From the NCBI GenBank assembly GCA_003449195.1, contig DMID01000218.1, forward strand, positions 1 through 8,828: DNA of 8,828 nt, written 5' to 3'. Of this stretch, positions 5,643-8,828 are shown piece by piece; the stretch's first letter is position 1; the number at the start of each line of letters is the position of its first letter. Under the pieces are notes generated by a model that did not search any database, was not told the DNA's origin, and worked only from the letters and a program-made list of their open reading frames with translations. Made by a program: the position numbers and the translations under genes. The DNA is from Lysobacteraceae bacterium (GTDB lineage Bacteria; Pseudomonadota; Gammaproteobacteria; Xanthomonadales; Xanthomonadaceae).

Positions 5643-7043
5643 TCAGCCGCCGCCCGTGCCGTGGATGCCGCCCTTGGCGAGCGCAGCCGGGTCCAGCAGC
5701 GGCTTGAGTTCGTCCGCGCTCATGCCGGTGACCTCGATGGCCACGTCCAGCACCGGCCGGCCTTCCTTGTAAGCGCGCTTGGCGATCGCCGCGCCCTTTT
5801 CGTAGCCGATCACCGGGTTCAGCGCGGTCACCAGGATCGGGTTGCGGTCCAGTGCGGCACGCACGTGGTCCTCGCGCACCCTCAACCCGGCGATGGCGGT
5901 ATCGGCCAGCAGGCGCGACACGTTGGACAGCAGCTGGATCGACTCCAGCAGATCCGCCGCGATCAGCGGCAGGGTCACGTTGAGCTGGAAATTGCCAGCC
6001 TGCCCGGCCACGGTAATGGCCGTGTGATGACCGATCACCTGCGCGCACACCATCACGGTGGCCTCCGGGATGACCGGGTTGACCTTGCCCGGCATGATGG
6101 AGGAACCCGGCTGCAGATCCGGCAGGTGGATCTCGGCCAGGCCGGTCAGCGGGCCGGAACCCATGAGACGGATGTCGTTGGCGATCTTGTTCAGCGAGAC
6201 GGCGATGGTGCGCATCGCGCCGGAGAACTCGACCAGGGCATCACGGGCGGCCTGGGCCTCGAAGTGGTTCTCGGCCTCCTTGAGCTGCTCGACACCGGTG
6301 AGCTTCTTGAGCTCCTCGGTGACCTTGGCGCCGAAGTCGGCGGTGGTGTTCAGGCCGGTACCGGTGGCAGTGCCGCCGATGGCCAGCTCACCGAGGCGGG
6401 GCAGGGTCGCCTCGACGCGCTCGATGCCCAGCTCGATCTGACGGGCGTAGCCGCCGAACTCCTGGCCCAGGGTGACCGGCACGGCATCCATGAGGTGGGT
6501 ACGGCCGGACTTGACGATGGCCTTCCACTCGGAGGACTTGGCGGCCAGCGAGTCACGCAGCTGAGACAGGGCCGGGATGAGGTCGGTGACGGCGGCCTCG
6601 GTGGCGGCGACGTGGGTGGCGGTGGGGAAGGTGTCGTTGGAGGACTGCCCCATGTTCACGTCGTCGTTCGGGTGGATCTCCACGCCGTCCTGCTTCGCCA
6701 GCGAGGCGATGACCTCGTTGGTGTTCATGTTCGAGGAGGTGCCGGACCCGGTCTGGAAGACGTCGATCGGGAACTCGTCGTTGTAAGTGCCCTCGGCGAT
6801 GGCCTTACCGGCGGCGATGATGGCGTCCGCCTTGGTGGCGTCCAGTGCGCCGGAGTCCTTGTTGACCTGGGCGCAGGCGGCCTTCAGCAGCCCCATCGCA
6901 CGGATCTGGGTGGCCTCCAGCGGACGACCGGAGATCGGGAAGTTCTCCACGGCACGCTGGGTCTGGGCACGCCACAGGGCGTCGACGGGGACCTTGACCT
7001 CGCCCATCGTGTCGTGCTCGATGCGGTATTCCTGCTCGCTCAT
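5643..7043 (-). CDS. fumC: Class II fumarate hydratase, apparently chimeric
   Basis: As read, this is a full-length 466-aa fumarase (fumarate + water to malate, TCA cycle, cytoplasmic, homotetramer). The catalytic regions are TGSGTSSNMNTNE (98-110), GRTHLMDAVPVTLGQ (180-194, His183) and the signature GSSIMPGKVN (313-322, Ser314). The start at 7043 matches the usual actinobacterial N-terminus MSEQEYRIEHDTMGEV and has AGGA just upstream; the ATG at 7055 would add only four residues. Residues 1 to about 312 look corynebacterial. Residues after NPV, for example VIPEATVMVCAQVIGHHTAITVAGQAGNFQLN in two pieces around 324-355, look proteobacterial, as does the C-terminus with its glycine-rich GGIHGTGGG end. 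The frame is intact, but the two ends belong with different neighbours: glpX on one side, the envelope operon on the other. Confidence 0.9.
   Translation of the reverse strand: MSEQEYRIEHDTMGEVKVPVDALWRAQTQRAVENFPISGRPLEATQIRAMGLLKAACAQVNKDSGALDATKADAIIAAGKAIAEGTYNDEFPIDVFQTGSGTSSNMNTNEVIASLAKQDGVEIHPNDDVNMGQSSNDTFPTATHVAATEAAVTDLIPALSQLRDSLAAKSSEWKAIVKSGRTHLMDAVPVTLGQEFGGYARQIELGIERVEATLPRLGELAIGGTATGTGLNTTADFGAKVTEELKKLTGVEQLKEAENHFEAQAARDALVEFSGAMRTIAVSLNKIANDIRLMGSGPLTGLAEIHLPDLQPGSSIMPGKVNPVIPEATVMVCAQVIGHHTAITVAGQAGNFQLNVTLPLIAADLLESIQLLSNVSRLLADTAIAGLRVREDHVRAALDRNPILVTALNPVIGYEKGAAIAKRAYKEGRPVLDVAIEVTGMSADELKPLLDPAALAKGGIHGTGGG
6070..6125. other. Probable junction between two source genomes (assembly chimera)
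   Basis: The switch falls in or next to the codons for the fumarase signature (6078-6107). Below this point the protein pattern and gene neighbours are Xanthomonadaceae-like; above it they are Corynebacterium-like. The signature is so conserved that two high-GC genomes can share long identical stretches here, which is where a short-read assembler or a PCR template switch would cross over. The exact base cannot be fixed without parental sequences. Confidence 0.72.
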
Positions 7044-7084
7044 GTGTCCTGCCATGTCCTTTACTTGGTGATGTGACGGGGACC

Positions 7085-7090
7085 ATTGTG
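7085..7090 (-). promoter_or_regulatory. Candidate -10 element for fumC
   Basis: On the minus strand CACAAT is followed by GG, close to the corynebacterial -10 pattern TAnnnT with trailing GG, with one mismatch. It ends 41 nt before the fumC ATG. No clear -35 is visible, which is common in actinobacteria. Confidence 0.38.
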
Positions 7091-7117
7091 ACCCACGCCG
7101 GTGACGGGTGCACCAGG

Positions 7118-7152
7118 CACCCCCGATTCCGGGGGTGAGGTCACCCTTTTTT
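7118..7152. terminator. GC hairpin with T6 tract between glpX and fumC
   Basis: CACCCCCG (7118-7125) pairs with CGGGGGTG (7130-7137) around ATTC. A second stem, GGGTG (7133-7137) with CACCC (7142-7146), shares bases with it and is followed by six T (7147-7152) on the plus strand. For the minus-strand glpX transcript the first stem is a plausible terminator, but the T tract is on its wrong side. The plus-strand orientation would stop transcription antisense to fumC. Confidence 0.55.
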
Positions 7153-7171
7153 CAGAAACTCCGTCAGGGAA

Positions 7172-8191
7172 CTAGGCGTAGTCCTGGACCGAGTAGTCCT
7201 GCAGCTTCTGGAGCTGGTGGACGGCCTCGATGCGGCGGACCGTGCCGGAGCGGGACCGCATGACCAGGGAGGTGGTGGTTGCACCGGACTTGCGGTAGGT
7301 CACGCCGTGCAGCAGATCACCGTTGGTGACGCCGGTGGCGACGAAGTAGCAGTTGTCCGACTTCACCAGGTCGTTGGTGGTGAGGACGGTGTCCAGCTCG
7401 AGGCCGGCGTCGAGGGCCTTCTGGCGCTCGGCGTCGTCCTTGGGGGCGAGGATGCCCTGGATCTCGCCGCCCATGCACTTCATGGCGCAGGCGGTGATGA
7501 TGCCCTCCGGGGTTCCACCGGTGCCCATCATCAGGTCGACGGAGCTGGTGGACATGGCGGCGTGGACGGCACCGGCGACATCGCCGTCGCCGATCAGTCG
7601 GACCTTGGCGCCGGCAGCCCGGATCTCGGCGATGAGCTGGTCGTGGCGCGGACGGTCGAGGACCATGACGGTGACGTCGGTCGGATCGACGCCCTTGGCC
7701 TTGGCGACGGCCTTCACGTTGTAGTCGGTCGGGGCGGTGATGTCGATGACTCCTGCGGCCTCAGGGCCGGTGGCGATCTTCTTCATGTAGAAGACGGCGG
7801 AGGGGTCGTACATCGAACCGCGCTCGGCGGCGGCGAGCACGGAGATGGCGTTCGGGCGGCCCTGGGACATCAGGGTGGTGCCGTCCACCGGGTCGACGGC
7901 GATGTCCACGTTGGCGCCCTCACCGGTGCCGACGTGCTCGCCGTTGAACAGCATCGGGGCTTCGTCCTTCTCGCCCTCACCGATGACGACCACGCCGTTC
8001 ATCTGGACGGTGTTGATCATGGAACGCATAGCGTCCACGGCGGCACCGTCACCCTCGTTCTTCATGCCGCGTCCGACCCACTTGCCGGACGCGAGTGCGG
8101 CGGCCTCGGTCACGCGGACCAGCTCCATCGCGAGGTTGCGGTCAGGTGCCTTCATGGGGATGTCGGCGGGGACAGTGGGCTGAGCCGTCAT
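7172..8191 (-). CDS. glpX: Class II fructose-1,6-bisphosphatase
   Basis: This 339-aa cytoplasmic enzyme converts fructose 1,6-bisphosphate to fructose 6-phosphate in gluconeogenesis, using divalent metal. GlpX hallmarks are [16 protein letters not shown] (18-33), [19 protein letters not shown] (38-56), [14 protein letters not shown] (67-80), the metal and phosphate motif DPVDGTT (100-106), LDRPRH (178-183), DGDVAGA (202-208) and GTGGTPEG (223-230). The variants MKNEGDGAA and [14 protein letters not shown] fit corynebacterial rather than mycobacterial GlpX. In actinobacteria this is usually the only or main FBPase. I chose the ATG at 8191, with GAAAG 9 nt upstream; a TTG at 8200 would add three residues. 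It ends in TAG. It lies upstream of fumC on the same strand and diverges from the DUF4245 gene, the familiar actinobacterial arrangement. Confidence 0.97.
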   Translation of the reverse strand: MTAQPTVPADIPMKAPDRNLAMELVRVTEAAALASGKWVGRGMKNEGDGAAVDAMRSMINTVQMNGVVVIGEGEKDEAPMLFNGEHVGTGEGANVDIAVDPVDGTTLMSQGRPNAISVLAAAERGSMYDPSAVFYMKKIATGPEAAGVIDITAPTDYNVKAVAKAKGVDPTDVTVMVLDRPRHDQLIAEIRAAGAKVRLIGDGDVAGAVHAAMSTSSVDLMMGTGGTPEGIITACAMKCMGGEIQGILAPKDDAERQKALDAGLELDTVLTTNDLVKSDNCYFVATGVTNGDLLHGVTYRKSGATTTSLVMRSRSGTVRRIEAVHQLQKLQDYSVQDYA

Positions 8192-8232
8192 GGCTACCAA
8201 CTTTCATTCGATGTGCTTCGACAACTCATCCC

Positions 8233-8238
8233 ATTGTT
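8233..8238 (-). promoter_or_regulatory. Candidate -10 element for glpX
   Basis: On the minus strand AACAAT is followed by GGG and ends exactly 41 nt before the glpX ATG, the same distance as the similar CACAATGG before fumC. One position departs from TAnnnT. No convincing -35 is visible. Confidence 0.4.
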
Positions 8239-8278
8239 CCACGTCGCCGCCAATTCCGGGCGAGGGGGTGCCGCGTGA

Positions 8279-8284
8279 CATAAT
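8279..8284 (+). promoter_or_regulatory. Candidate -10 for a leaderless transcript of the DUF4245 gene
   Basis: CATAAT is followed after 7 nt by the GTG at 8292, the usual distance from an actinobacterial -10 to the first transcribed base. No Shine-Dalgarno sequence precedes this GTG. Both facts fit transcription starting on the start codon itself. Confidence 0.5.
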
Positions 8285-8291
8285 CGACGCC

Positions 8292-8828
8292 GTGAAGATC
8301 GAGAAACCACGCATGTTCACCAACACCCGCGACCTCATCATCTCGCTGGGCGTTCTGCTGGTGGTGATGTTCTTTTCCGTCGGTTTCACCGGTATGTGCA
8401 GTTTCAACCCCGGCTCGGCGGACAAGTCCGGTCCCGTGCAGGAGGTGGACATCGACACCATCCTGAAGACCGACGCCCGCGGGCTCGGTATCCCGGTGCG
8501 TCTGCCGGCCTTCCCGGACAACTGGGAGGCCAACTCCGGACGCCGCACCATGGTCGACAATGAGCCGTCGTCGAAGGCCGGATGGGTCATCGACGGGGAG
8601 GCCTTCCTCGCACTCACCCAGACCGTCGCGGAGCTCAAGGACGCCGTCAACGACGAAGACGGCGAGTACCGCGAGGAGACCGACACCTTCGTGGTGCCGG
8701 CATCGAAGTCCTCCACCGGTGAGGACGTCACCTGGCAGATCTGGTCGGGGGACGACGTGAAGCAGATCTGGGCGGTCGATCTCGGAGATGTCCGCCTGCT
8801 CATCTCGGGAACCGCAACCCAGGCGCAG
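8292..8828 (+). CDS. DUF4245 membrane-anchored protein, 3' end missing
   Basis: The first 179 residues are present and the frame runs off the window. Residues 1-14 are polar and basic, 15-34 (LIISLGVLLVVMFFSVGFTG) form one transmembrane segment, and the rest is probably extracytoplasmic. After the helix comes MCSFNPG, then LPAFPDNWEANSGR and GWVIDGEAFLALTQTVAEL, the W-rich pattern I recall for DUF4245 proteins of corynebacteria and mycobacteria. The gene diverges from glpX, the neighbourhood in which this family is normally found. The GTG at 8292 is chosen from its spacing to a -10-like CATAAT; the in-frame ATG at 8313 and GTG at 8268 are alternatives. Function is unknown. Codon use resembles glpX, so both belong to the same source genome. 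Confidence 0.85.
   Translation, partial: MKIEKPRMFTNTRDLIISLGVLLVVMFFSVGFTGMCSFNPGSADKSGPVQEVDIDTILKTDARGLGIPVRLPAFPDNWEANSGRRTMVDNEPSSKAGWVIDGEAFLALTQTVAELKDAVNDEDGEYREETDTFVVPASKSSTGEDVTWQIWSGDDVKQIWAVDLGDVRLLISGTATQAQ

Noticed and set aside
7217..8278. A 353-codon plus-strand frame opposite glpX, and a similar 539-codon one opposite fumC (5457-7076)
   Set aside because: Both are mirror frames of strongly conserved enzymes, with repetitive Gly/Asp/Val/His composition and no domain pattern.
1..8828. CRISPR arrays, transposases, integrases, tRNA or rRNA genes
   Set aside because: No direct-repeat and spacer pattern, no transposase or recombinase motifs and no tRNA-like or rRNA-like sequence was seen. 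The genome change at fumC has no mobile-element ends, which favours an artefact over an insertion.

Overview
The window looks like two unrelated genomes joined inside one gene. Bases 1 to about 6,070 read as a high-GC gammaproteobacterium, most likely Xanthomonadaceae. The signs are Shine-Dalgarno-led genes, Sec and lipoprotein signals, a YtrA-type GntR/ABC operon and paralogous YggN (DUF2884)-like envelope proteins. Bases from about 6,125 to the end read as an actinobacterium, most likely Corynebacterium. There the N-terminal two thirds of fumarase, GlpX fructose-1,6-bisphosphatase and a divergent DUF4245 protein follow the fum-glpX-DUF4245 order known from corynebacteria and mycobacteria. 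The family and taxon calls come from recalled sequence patterns; no database search was run.

Left part. A periplasmic glutathione-peroxidase-like protein (minus strand, 9-620) diverges from a seven-gene plus-strand operon (744-5589). The operon encodes a small secreted or anchored protein, a YtrA-type GntR repressor, an ABC ATPase, a six-helix ABC-2-type permease, a secreted YggN-like protein, a secreted protein with a nine-fold GSGD repeat, and a YggN-like lipoprotein. The first four genes are linked by three consecutive ATGA stop/start overlaps. A good sigma70 promoter precedes the operon. Its -10 lies inside a 22-bp near-palindrome (700-721) that is the obvious candidate operator for the GntR protein. 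The operon ends in a perfect 11-bp hairpin (5600-5625), facing the 3' end of fumC.

Right part. fumC and glpX lie in the same orientation on the minus strand, separated by a G/C hairpin. Each has a similar candidate -10 motif exactly 41 nt before its start codon. DUF4245 runs the other way and appears to start from a leaderless GTG, 7 nt after a -10-like CATAAT.

The two parts meet in frame within or next to the fumarase signature GSSxMPxKxN (bases 6078-6107), one of the most conserved stretches in the superfamily. A chimeric assembly at shared k-mers is the simplest explanation. The fumC gene should therefore not be treated as a natural gene without read support. The most interesting biology is the left-hand envelope operon, where an ABC exporter-like module under a ligand-type GntR repressor is linked to three uncharacterised envelope proteins.
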